The position numbers and the translations under genes are program-made. This document shows, one piece after another, positions 35,104 through 45,400 of a stretch of 64,000 nt of DNA. A model generated the notes under the pieces. That model was not told where the DNA came from and made no database searches. It saw nothing but the letters and a program-made list of their open reading frames with translations. Position 1 is the first letter of the stretch. Every line of letters begins with the position of its first letter. The stretch is from Paenibacillus catalpae (GTDB lineage Bacteria > Bacillota > Bacilli > Paenibacillales > Paenibacillaceae), in assembly GCF_900112695.1 (NCBI RefSeq), contig NZ_FOMT01000002.1:998479-1062478 (forward strand), given 5' to 3'.

Positions 35104-36717
35104 TTACTTGATCGCCCCGTACGTATACTCATACGCGTTTAACGCAAGCTCGATCGCCAGCCGTTTGTCGGCTACAAGGTAGTCGTCTCCCAGCAGAGCG
35201 GCTATCTTGTCGAGCCGGTGATAGAGCGTCTGCCGGACGATAAACAGCTCCCGGGCCGTATCCTGCTTGGAGCCGGACAGGGACAGGAACACTTTGAGCG
35301 TCTTGAGCAGCTGCCCGTTTTTCTCCTGGTCGTACCGCGTCAGCGGCCCGATGTATTCCTCAATCATGGCGGGCAGCATCCCGGTCTTCTTAAGCCCCGA
35401 GATAATCCGGTACGTATGCAGATCGTTGAAAAAAGGCGAGCTCAGCGGCCCGATATCCGTCTGGATCGCAACCGTTTCCTGGGCGGATTCGTAGCCTTCC
35501 TGCGCGCGGGACAGATCGGTCATATATTTGCCGATGCCAAGAGTGCCGGAGAACAGGGCCGTATCCGGGTTATGCTCGGTTCTTCGCAGGCGCTCAATGG
35601 CGCGGAGAAGCCGTTCCTTCCACTTGAGCTGCTTCATCTGGTCAATGAGCACAAAGACGATATGGTCATGCAAAATGGCGGGGAGGAGAAAATAGCCTTC
35701 GCCTTCGAAGATGGCGCGGGCGACCATATTCTTCTGCATGAGCAGTTCCTCGCCTTCCTTCCATTCCGCCAGCTTGACTTGAAGACGGAACACGCAGACC
35801 GTAAGACCGTACAGCTTGGCGGCCGGCTTGATCGAGCTGATATACGCCCGGACCTCCTTGTCGGCATGCTTGCCGCTCAGCCAATCGGTTACCCACATTT
35901 CATCCTTGTAGCGGCGTCTCTCTTCCATATATTTCGTTCTCATCATCTCTTGAGCGAGTGCCGTAGCGCAGCGGTCGAGGGCTAGGATTTGAAACTCGCT
36001 AAGTTCCTGCTCGGACTGCAGCAGCAGATCGGCGAATAGATGGTCAAGCGCCAGAATCGGACGGTGAGCGAGACCGCGCTTTAGGACAGGTGTGGCGAAC
36101 ATTTCGCCGTAAATCCACTGCTCGTAGAAGATATCGGCTTTGGCACGAGGCATATGCGGCATAAACTGGGCTTCGGCGTTAAGAGGGAAGAAGGCGACTT
36201 GGGCGCCGGTCGTGTGGTGGAGAAGCTTGAGCAGCGGCATAATGCCTTTGCCGGAGAGCAGGAGCTGGTTCAGCTTGGTTGAGAGAGCTTCGAGTTCATA
36301 GACCATGCGGTGATGCTGGTGGATGAAATAGGCATGCAGGTCTTGGGTAATGTCGATATAACGAACCTCCTCGTGGAAAAAAAGAAGAGGAAAGTTCTCG
36401 CGTTTCGCCAGCTCGATCATGGCATCGGATGGCTTTTTGGTGTAGGTGCCAAGCTCGATGCAAAGGCCGGAGGCGCCGGAATCGATGAGCTGCCGGAGGA
36501 AGGATAAGCTGAGCTCCTCATCATCATGCCAGCCTATGCCGGTGGACAGGATCAGCTCATTGCCGCTTAGAAGCTTGCCAACCTGGGTAACTTCCATTAT
36601 ATGGACCCAGCGTACGGTGCGGTTCAGTGCTTCATCGCTTGCGATCGTTTCAGCCTTCTGAAACAGCGGGCGCTGCAGGATGTCTCTAACGGTTAGCTGC
36701 ATCAACGTTTCAACCAT
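35104..36717 (-). CDS. PucR-family transcriptional regulator
   Basis: A regulator of 537 residues (from the ATG at 36717; the ATG at 36723 directly abuts the GGCGGTGA ribosome site and is less likely). The N-terminal PucR domain (LTVRDILQRPLFQKAET, ELILSTGIGW) is of the purine-catabolism type. The C-terminal helix-turn-helix is seen in SKQDTARELFIVRQTLYHRL followed by ALLGDD. It faces the pyrimidine operon end to end and is divergent from alanine dehydrogenase. In B. subtilis the divergent neighbour of ald is AdeR, also a PucR protein and activator of ald. It may thus serve ald, the pyrimidine genes, or both. Confidence 0.85.
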   Translation of the reverse strand: MVETLMQLTVRDILQRPLFQKAETIASDEALNRTVRWVHIMEVTQVGKLLSGNELILSTGIGWHDDEELSLSFLRQLIDSGASGLCIELGTYTKKPSDAMIELAKRENFPLLFFHEEVRYIDITQDLHAYFIHQHHRMVYELEALSTKLNQLLLSGKGIMPLLKLLHHTTGAQVAFFPLNAEAQFMPHMPRAKADIFYEQWIYGEMFATPVLKRGLAHRPILALDHLFADLLLQSEQELSEFQILALDRCATALAQEMMRTKYMEERRRYKDEMWVTDWLSGKHADKEVRAYISSIKPAAKLYGLTVCVFRLQVKLAEWKEGEELLMQKNMVARAIFEGEGYFLLPAILHDHIVFVLIDQMKQLKWKERLLRAIERLRRTEHNPDTALFSGTLGIGKYMTDLSRAQEGYESAQETVAIQTDIGPLSSPFFNDLHTYRIISGLKKTGMLPAMIEEYIGPLTRYDQEKNGQLLKTLKVFLSLSGSKQDTARELFIVRQTLYHRLDKIAALLGDDYLVADKRLAIELALNAYEYTYGAIK

Positions 36718-36768
36718 GGACATTCACCGCCCTAAAGTGGAATAGTGGGGGAATCTAGTTTTTTCCTC

Positions 36769-36798
36769 ATTATACAAGAGGATAGATTTCATAGGCAA
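36769..36798 (-). promoter_or_regulatory. Sigma-A type promoter of the PucR gene
   Basis: Read on the minus strand: TTGCCT (36793-36798), an 18-base spacer, TATAAT (36769-36774), about 50 bases before the start codon. It lies in the 131-base divergent gap shared with alanine dehydrogenase, so regulator binding here could affect both genes. Confidence 0.55.
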
Positions 36799-36848
36799 CG
36801 CGTAGTGCTGTTGCGGTGAGCGGGATAGGAGAAAGGGAGGTAGCGTAT

Positions 36849-37979
36849 ATGGAGATTGGCGTTCCGAAAGAGAGAAAAAGCGCGGAGCATCGCGTGGCGT
36901 TAACGCCTGGTGGTGTGTATGAACTCGTAAAGCATGGACATCGCGTGTTTGTTGAGACCGGAGCGGGAGCTGCCTCCGGTTTACCGGATGAGGACTATCA
37001 GGCGGCGGGAGCTGCCATTGTCCAGGGTGCAGACGAAGCCTGGTCGAGGGATATGGTTGTGAAGGTGAAGGAGCCGCTGAAGGAGGAGTACCGGTATTTC
37101 CGTGAAGGACTGTTGCTGTTTACTTATTTGCATCTGGCCGCGGAGCGGGAGCTGACGGAAGCGCTGGTGCAGCATAAAGTGACGGCAATTGCATACGAGA
37201 CCGTACAACTGGCAAACGGTCAGCTGCCGCTCCTCACACCGATGAGCGATATTGCCGGAAGGATGGCGGCGCAGGTTGGGGCGCAGTTTCTGGAGAAGGC
37301 ACACGGGGGCAGAGGAATTCTGTTAGGAGGTGTGCCCGGTGTGAAAAAAGGCCGAGTGACGATTATCGGGGGCGGCGTTGTTGGCACGGGCGCTGCCCAA
37401 ATTGCGCTTGGTCTTGGCGCCGAGGTATCTATCATTGACCGTGATGCCGACAGGCTGCGTGCGCTGGAGGACCGGTTTGGCGGGCGGGTGCAGACACTTG
37501 CCTCCCATTCTCGGCAGATCGCGGAGGCGGTGGCCGAATCGGATCTTGTCATTGGAGCTGTGCTGATTCCGGGGGCAAAAGCTCCCAAGCTTGTAACCGA
37601 AAGCATGGTTCGATCCATGTCCACCGGTTCGGTCATTGTAGATGTCGCCATTGATCAAGGCGGCAGCGTGGAGACCATTGACCGGATCACGACTCACGCC
37701 GAGCCGGTATTCGAAAAGTTTGGCGTTCTGCATTACGCCGTTGCCAACATGCCGGGCGCCGTGCCGTATACGGCAACGGCTGCGCTCACCAACGCCACGC
37801 TGCCCTATACGCTCGCGCTCGCCGACCGCGGCGTCCGGGACACGCTCGCGGGCAGCGAACCAATTCGCCGGGGCGTTAACGCCATGGCCGGCTTCATCAC
37901 CCACGAAGCCGTGGCCGCCGCGCATCAAATGGACTACAAGAATGTACGCGATCTGCTGAACTCTTCTTCGATCGCCTAA
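36849..37979 (+). CDS. ald: Alanine dehydrogenase
   Basis: A 376-residue NAD-dependent enzyme that interconverts L-alanine and pyruvate plus ammonia. The start [20 protein letters not shown] is diagnostic, followed by KVKEPL, the active-site LFTYLHLAA, the NAD loop [21 protein letters not shown] and the C-terminal [24 protein letters not shown] at 36849 follows GGGAGG; the frame is open 33 bases upstream without a ribosome site. It is divergent from the PucR regulator, as in B. subtilis. A strong terminator follows. Confidence 0.95.
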   Translation: MEIGVPKERKSAEHRVALTPGGVYELVKHGHRVFVETGAGAASGLPDEDYQAAGAAIVQGADEAWSRDMVVKVKEPLKEEYRYFREGLLLFTYLHLAAERELTEALVQHKVTAIAYETVQLANGQLPLLTPMSDIAGRMAAQVGAQFLEKAHGGRGILLGGVPGVKKGRVTIIGGGVVGTGAAQIALGLGAEVSIIDRDADRLRALEDRFGGRVQTLASHSRQIAEAVAESDLVIGAVLIPGAKAPKLVTESMVRSMSTGSVIVDVAIDQGGSVETIDRITTHAEPVFEKFGVLHYAVANMPGAVPYTATAALTNATLPYTLALADRGVRDTLAGSEPIRRGVNAMAGFITHEAVAAAHQMDYKNVRDLLNSSSIA

Positions 37980-37982
37980 GTG

Positions 37983-38024
37983 AAGCCCCTGAAGGCTGCC
38001 TATCAGCCTTCAGGGGCTTTTTTT
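37983..38024 (+). terminator. Rho-independent terminator of ald
   Basis: A perfect 16-bp stem (37983-37998 with 38004-38019), a 5-base loop and a run of seven T (38018-38024) directly after the ald stop codon. Confidence 0.92.
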
Positions 38025-38127
38025 ATATGCCATCAGCTGCTGTTTAGAAACTCTGTTACTCGAATAAGTAGTAGATTAACTCATTTTCTCTAAAAAAATG
38101 GCACTATTTTAGGCAATAAGGCGGATT

Positions 38128-38181
38128 TTAACATTTTCTTAATCTATCATTGACGTTCGATTGACAATAGAGCCCTATACT
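38128..38181 (+). promoter_or_regulatory. PhoP-box-like direct repeats and -10 element
   Basis: Four TTAACA-like hexamers stand at exact 11-base steps: TTAACA (38128), TTAATC (38139), TTGACG (38150) and TTGACA (38161). A -10 box TATACT lies at 38176-38181, 9 bases after the last hexamer, with no normally spaced -35. In Bacillus, PhoP binds such TTAACA-type repeats with 5-base gaps, located about -20 to -60 from the start of transcription; the geometry here matches. The genes that follow would thus be induced by phosphate starvation. Confidence 0.6.
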
Positions 38182-38229
38182 CACAAAGTGTCTTGTTTAT
38201 CATGAACAACTAGAGAAAGGGGGAGTCTT

Positions 38230-39417
38230 GTGAGAGTACGTACAAAAGCTGGAGTTGTGTTAGCTGCATTATGGCTGTTATTTAGCGTATTTGGCGGCAC
38301 GGCAGAGGCGCATTTCGCATCGACGGGATTTTCGGATATTACGATAAAAGACAAGAATCTGGAATACAACGTGTTCTTGCTGGAGAAGGAGCTTCTTGAA
38401 GCTATGCCTCAGCTTGACGGGAACGGAGACGGCAAGGTTTCTGAGGACGAGCTGTCCAGCGGAAATGGCACGCTTACCGCATTGGTTCATGACCGCTTGA
38501 TCGTCACGGGCAACAGCAAGGTTGGCACCGGAATTGTACTTGCAGCGAAGAAGACGGAAAAAGCCAAAATGCCGATGATCGAGATCGACATTAACTATGA
38601 TTTTGGAGAGCCCGTCGATCGGTACATGGTTCAATATAACTTTTATGATGGTACAAACCCCGATCACCGCAGCTATGCAACCATCCGAATGGGGCAGCAG
38701 TCCATCGTTCAAGTCATCAACAGCTCGAACAATATTCTTCAAATGGAAGGCTATCATGGTGCGGACGCCGGTACATCGGATACACCAGCAACTGGCGATT
38801 CGGAGCAGAAGCCTGTTACTACTTCATCCTCTTGGACAAGCGTGCTGAAAGAATACGTCACCATGGGAATGGAGCATATCTGGTCGGGTGCCGATCACAT
38901 GTTATTCCTTTGCGGACTAATCCTTGCCTCAGGCACTAGCGGCTGGACGATGCTGAAGCTGGTCTCGGCATTTACGGTCGGACACAGCATTACGCTGGTA
39001 TTATCCGCAATGGATCTGGCGTCATTGTCGCCGCTTATTGTAGAGCCTCTTATTGCGCTTAGTATCGTATTTGTAGCTTTTGAGACGATGTTCCGCAAAA
39101 AATTCCCTCAGCTGAAGGGCAAGCAGATTGCCGTCACCGTGATGTTTGGCATGGTGCATGGCTTCGGCTTTGCAGAAATTCTGCACGGAACGATGTCAGG
39201 CAGCATTGCCCTGCCGCTCTTCTCCTTTAACCTTGGCGTAGAGATTGGCCAGCTTGTTGTTCTGGCGGTCGTCATTCCGATTCTATGGGTAATCCGCAAG
39301 CTGATTACAAGCACAAGCAACCGTCAAATCTGGTGGACGTATGTGACCTCCTCCATCGTAGGTTTAATGGGACTCTACTGGCTTGTTGAACGTCTGATTT
39401 CTGAATTTAAGATGTAA
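38230..39417 (+). CDS. HupE/UreJ-type membrane protein with a secreted EF-hand-like domain
   Basis: A 395-residue protein: a signal peptide (AALWLLFSVFGGTAEA), an extracytoplasmic domain to about residue 200 and about six membrane segments in the C-terminal half starting at HIWSGADHMLFLCGLIL, which is the HupE/UreJ_2 signature. The outer domain holds DGNGDGKVSEDEL (residues 63-75), a good calcium-binding EF-hand loop. HupE/UreJ relatives are linked to nickel or cobalt uptake, but many Gram-positive members have no known role. The GTG start follows AAGGGGGAG. Promoter repeats upstream suggest phosphate control, and the giant phosphoesterase gene follows after 46 bases. Confidence 0.75.
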   Translation: MRVRTKAGVVLAALWLLFSVFGGTAEAHFASTGFSDITIKDKNLEYNVFLLEKELLEAMPQLDGNGDGKVSEDELSSGNGTLTALVHDRLIVTGNSKVGTGIVLAAKKTEKAKMPMIEIDINYDFGEPVDRYMVQYNFYDGTNPDHRSYATIRMGQQSIVQVINSSNNILQMEGYHGADAGTSDTPATGDSEQKPVTTSSSWTSVLKEYVTMGMEHIWSGADHMLFLCGLILASGTSGWTMLKLVSAFTVGHSITLVLSAMDLASLSPLIVEPLIALSIVFVAFETMFRKKFPQLKGKQIAVTVMFGMVHGFGFAEILHGTMSGSIALPLFSFNLGVEIGQLVVLAVVIPILWVIRKLITSTSNRQIWWTYVTSSIVGLMGLYWLVERLISEFKM

Positions 39418-39463
39418 TCCGTTTCACCATCAACAATTAACCTCGAAGGAAGTGTTTCCTATT

Positions 39464-42400
39464 ATGGTAAGCAAGAGATACAAGAAATGGATCTCTAGCA
39501 TTCTATTAGCCAGCTTGCTGATGAGCATGCTGTCATCGATTGGTATCGCTGCCGCGGCAGACGAGAATACCGTACCGGAGCTGTTCGTCTCCGAGATTCA
39601 TCCTAACGTGCTTAGCACGGATGATTACGAGTTTTTTGAAGTGTACAATAACTCGAATAAAACGATTCGTTTGAATGACTATACGTTCCTGTACCGTTAC
39701 CCAACCACAACACCAGACGCAACCTTCACGTTTGGCGAGAAGTCGCTGGACCCAGAGCAGGTCATGGTGTTCTGGTACAATCCATCCAATAAAACATTGG
39801 CTGATTTTAACGCAAAATATGGTGTTAGTCTGACTGACAGCCAAATTGTTCAAGTTGCAGGCTTCTCTGGCTTCCACAATACAAACGACCGCACGGTTGT
39901 TATTGAGAACAGCCAAGGCGTTGAAATTTCAAAATCAGGCTATATAGCCTCAACAGAAATTGGTGATGGCCTCGGCGACCACTACATGCTGCCAGCAGCA
40001 GGCGGTGTGCAAACCGACAAATTTGCGGTGAAGTCCGTTCCAACTCCAGGTGCGCTTGATGCCGGTCAAATTCCTTCCGTTCATTATGAATTCCCGGAAG
40101 GACCGGTTAATCAGGCTCCAGTAATCACGCATACACCGGTTACAGAAGGAAGCAGTGAAGCAGATCTGACGATCACTGCTCAAATTACGGATGCGGACGA
40201 TACGGCAACGGCGGCTGTATATTTCAAAAATCCGTCGGATGCTGCATTTACATCTGTACCGATGACCAACACGGAGGGAGCAACCTTTTCCGCGGCTATT
40301 CCGAAAGCATCCCTTACGGCTACTGAGCTGCAATACTATATTGAAGCTGCAGATGCCGTCAATCATGTGAAGTCTTCTACATATACGGTTGCGATCGAGC
40401 AGCATAACTTCGATTACACCAAAGTACCTGTCATGCTCATTACTGAGCTTGTACCAGACAGCACGAATGTGACAGGAGTAAGCTCCGATGCGTATGAATT
40501 CGTAGAGTTGTATAACAATACGACTCGTCCAATCTCGCTTAAAGATTATGAGCTGATCTATCGTTATACGAACTCCACGACACCAGACGCGAAATGGGAG
40601 CTGCCTAGCACGGCGGTTATTCCTCCGCTTAGCAATGTTGTGTTCTGGATTATGAACGGTGCGACTACGGATTTGAAGACTGAGGATTTTAACGCGAACT
40701 ACAAAACATCCCTGGTCGAAAATACGAATCTGTTCCGCATCGAGGGCGGCGGCGGTATGGCTAACGGCGGAAGCCGTAAAATCGTTATCGCTTCGAAAAC
40801 GGGGAAAGAAATTGCCGAAGCGTTCTATGAGAACGATGCCCAAACGATACCAGACAAGGGTATTTTCTATCAGTATCCTACTGACGGCACGAACCAGATG
40901 AAGCTGTTTAATGCAGGCGTTAATGCAGCGACTCCAGGCGCTGTAGAAGCAGCATTGCTTCCGGAGCAGCCGGCTCCAGCTGTTAATGAGCTGCCTGTTA
41001 TCCAGCATACGCCGCCTGCTTCGGGAAGCATCGATAACGATCTGACCGTACAAGCAACAATTGCGGATCCAGACAGCGATACGGTTACCGCATCCGTCTT
41101 TTACAAAGTTGGCGAGGCAGCAGACTATACTTCCGTTCCGATGACGGCGGGAGAGAACAATGTGTTCTCGGCTAACATTCCGAAGGAAGCATTCACCGAT
41201 TCGGAGCTGCAATATTACATTCAAGCAAATGATGGAATCGACACGGTAAAATCAAACAATTTCACCGTAACGATTGAGCTTGGAGATGTTGACTTCAATA
41301 AGCTTCCGCCGCTGATGGTAACGGAGATTGTTCCAGACTCCACAAACGTAGGCTCAGCGGACGGCTATGAGTTTGTCGAGATCTACAACAATACGGATAA
41401 GACCGTGAACTTCAAAAACTACAAAATGCAATATCGTTATACCGCTTCCGGACCGGATGCCGATGTGATCTGGCCGACGAATTCGGAGGACTTGCTTATT
41501 CCTTCGAAAAAAACGTTGGTGTTCTGGGTTATTAACAGCCAGAATACGCAAAAAACGGTTGCAGACTTTAACGCTCTCTACGGTACTAATCTGGTAGAAG
41601 GCACCGATATCGTTAAAATCTACAGCGACGGCATGGCTAACGGCGGTGGACGCGGGATTGTTATCGCAACCAATACAAAGACAGAAGTCTCGGCCGGTTA
41701 TTACGACACGGACGCAGAGACCATTGCGAACAAAGGTATTTTCTACAAATATTCGCAAGCTGGCAGCACAACGATGATTAAATACAGCGCCGGCACTGAA
41801 GCAGCAACTCCGGGTTCGGTAGCTCCGGTGCAAGTGCCGTTAATAACGGTTAAAACTCCAGCAGATACAACAGATCCTACCTATCAGGATTTGACGAATA
41901 AGCCGGAAATCGATAAAGCTCAAAACCTCTCGCTCAAAGCGGAAGCGCATGACGAGAATAGTGTCAAATCCGTAGCTCTGTATTATAAGAGCAACCTTGA
42001 TGCGCAATATACGAAACGCTACTTGGCAGAAAGCTTTGACGATACGCTGTATCACTACACGATCTACTCGCCTGAACTGATCGGCCGTGATTACATCGAG
42101 TACTATTACGTCATCTCCGACGGGCAGAACGAAGTAACGTCAGAGAAGTACCGCACACAGGTTACGGGCAATACGGATCATTCACCGCTTCGCTTGAATG
42201 TGAAGGACGGAGACTTCCTTGCGGGAATTAAAGTACTGAAAGCCACTGCGGAGAATGCACCCGCTTCAGAGCTTCATGTGAGCATTGATCAAACAGAAGC
42301 GACAGATGGAACGTATACTGCTGTTGAGCAGGATGCATATTTCGCATATGAAGCGAACGGCGTCAACTATTACTTCAAGAACGGCGTTACAATGGGCGAC

Positions 42401-45400
42401 GAAATTTTGTCGATCTTCTTGGAGCCAATTAACACCTATACCACTTTAACGGTACCAATCGCAGCGGAACGCCTGAAGGGCGGAAGCAACATTATCTCCA
42501 TCCGAGCGGGTACAAAGGCATCGCCGTTTGATGACCGTCCGGAAGAGAACAAAGACGATTTTACTGTACGTAATGTAAGGCTTGTATTTGCAGACGGTAC
42601 GGAAATCTTCGACGAGCGTTACAAAAACCGGGATACCGTAATTCCTATGGGTGACAGCGCCGGTAAAAATCCGGTCGTAGACTTTAACTTCAATATTTCG
42701 GATGAACTGCTCGCATCCAAAGCTTATGCTCTTGATACGACTAAGCTGTCTGATGGTGAACACACCATTAAAGTCAGCCACTCGGAGTTCGGCGAGAAAG
42801 CAGCCGTTATCAAAGTAGATAATACGGCACCGGTTATTACAACTTCCCTTCAGGAAGGTAAAGAATACCGCGGTCCATTTACAATTACAGCTTTGGCACA
42901 GGATGCTTTGTCTGGTGTAGATAAAGTCCAGGTGTGGCTGGATGAAACGCCAATTACACTCCCTTATGCAACTTCCTCCAAGGATTTGACTGGCGGAGAG
43001 CATGTTTTCAAAATTCAGGCAACCGACAAAGTCGGCAATACGGTGGAAAAGGAAGTGAAATTTACCGTACCGGACGAGAATCCGCTGAAGCCGGAGCTCG
43101 TGTCTCCTGCCGACGCAGGAACTGGAGTAGACCGGAACCCGGTATTGTCTGTAAAAGTAAAAGATCCTACGAATGACAAAATGGATGTTTCCTTCTTCCG
43201 TGGTTTCAAGTATGACGGGGCGAATAAGGAAGGCCTTCTGGGCTTCCGTAACGCTGCGGATGTTGAGCCTCCGAAGGAAGTAGCTCCTGCCGGAGAGAAA
43301 GCAATGACGGCAGAAGACTACGGCAAGATCAGCGCAGTTGACGGTGAGTATCTGACCGATGATTCCACCGAGCAATTCCCTTATCAGCGGTTCCAGGTAC
43401 AGCTTGATCCATCTGTGAAAACGACAGACCAGATCGAGCTCAGCTGGAAAGGTAACTCGTTGGAAGGGCGCAAAGTGAGCATGTATGTTTGGAGCCCATC
43501 CGAGAAGAAATGGATTAGCGTTGACAGTACGGTTGCAGGCACGGAAGATTTTACACTTGGTGCTTGGGTAACTGCAGGGGAATATGCGGACAATCAAACA
43601 CTGCAAGTGATGGTACAGGATGAACTGCCGGTATCGCAGGAGGATTATGATTTCTCCTTTGCATGGATGTCCGATACGCAATACTATTCGGAAAGCTACC
43701 CGAACATCTATGAAAACATCGTAGACTGGATTGCCGACAACAAAGAGAAGAACAAGATCAAATATGTTATCCATACCGGCGATATCGTCGATGAAGCGGA
43801 TAAAGAAATTCAATGGCAGCGCGCCGATAAAGACATGAAGGTGCTGGAAGACGCAAACATTCCTTATGGCGTACTTGCCGGGAACCATGACGTTGACCAT
43901 CAGCTTGGCGCTTATGATTACTATTGGAACTATTTCGGGGCAGACCGTTTCGAGGATCAGCCGACTTATGGCGGTACTCTGGATAACAACCGCGGTCACT
44001 ATGATCTTATTTCCTCGAATGGCAATGACTTCATTATGGTCTACATGGGGTGGGGAATCCGCGACTCGGATATCGACTGGATGAATGAAGTGCTCGCGAA
44101 ATATCCGAACCGCAAAGCGATTTTGAACTTCCATGAATTCCTGCTTGTATCCGGCAACCGGGCTCCGATTGCGGATAAGATTTTTGAAGAAGTTGTGCAA
44201 AAGAACAAAAACGTATTCGCGGTACTGTCCGGACATTATCATGATTCGAAGCTGCTTGTCAGTGAGATTGATGACAACGGTGACGGCACTCCGGATCGTA
44301 AAGTCTATCAAATGCTGTCTGACTATCAAGGTGGTCCGGAAGGCGGCCAAGGTTATATCAAGCTTCTTCAGTTTGATATTGCCAACGACAAGATGTATGT
44401 AAAAACATACTCGCCTTATATGGACGATTATAATTTCTACGATCCAAACGATCCGACAAAACAGGAAGAATTCGCAATTGATATTGACCTTTCGCCACAG
44501 GTGAAGCGCGTAGCGACCGACTATATGGGCGTAAACGTCTATTCCGATCAGCCGATCGGGAAGGTAGAGCAGGTAGCAAGCGGCGAACAGGCATCCGTAA
44601 CCTGGAGTGCTCTGAGCGCGAACACCAAGTACCAATGGTATGCAGCGGCTGAAGATGTGTACACAGGCAAAGCCTTGTCTGATATCTGGTCCTTTACGAC
44701 TGGTACAGCAGCTGCCGATTTGACGGCTCCAACTTGGAACAGCGGCAGCCTGTCTGTATCAGATGTAAGCAAAACATCGCTTAAGCTGACCTGGACGGGA
44801 GCTTCCGATGATGTAGGTGTAACGCAATACAAGGTTTATAAGGACGACGTAGAGCTCGCTACCGTATCTGGTACGACCTATGAAGTAACCGGCTTGACGG
44901 CGGATACTTCTTACACGTTCAAAGTAGAAGCGGGAGACACATCCGGCAAATGGAGTACGGATGGTCCATCGGCAACCGGTAAAACAACTGCCAATACCGG
45001 TACGACGAACCCACCGGTAGAGACTCCAGGCGGAGGCTCCGGCAACAACGGACAAACTCCGGTGAAAACAGCCAATGGAGTCAGCGTTAAAGGAACAACA
45101 TCCGGTTCAACGTTGACCGTATCTGCTCAGACCCTGAATCAAGCGATTGATATGATCGCGGGACAAAGCGGACAAACGATTGAGATTACGGCTGATTCCA
45201 CGCAAGCTGTAAGTGCAGAGCTGCCGGCACGTGTGCTGCTTGATGCGCTGAAGGAAGCTCCAAATCTGACGATTTTGGTGAAGATTGGTGACGCAAGCTA
45301 TGCTCTGCCGATCAGTGCGCTTAACCTTCCGGCAACAATCGGTACAGATGCCTCGCTGGTGATTACGATTGATCCAGTGGACAGCACTCTGTCGACTACG

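Noticed and set aside
42446..44635. Long minus-strand reading frame of 729 codons opposite the surface protein
   Set aside because: No recognisable domain, composition typical of an antisense shadow, and the + strand domains are convincing.
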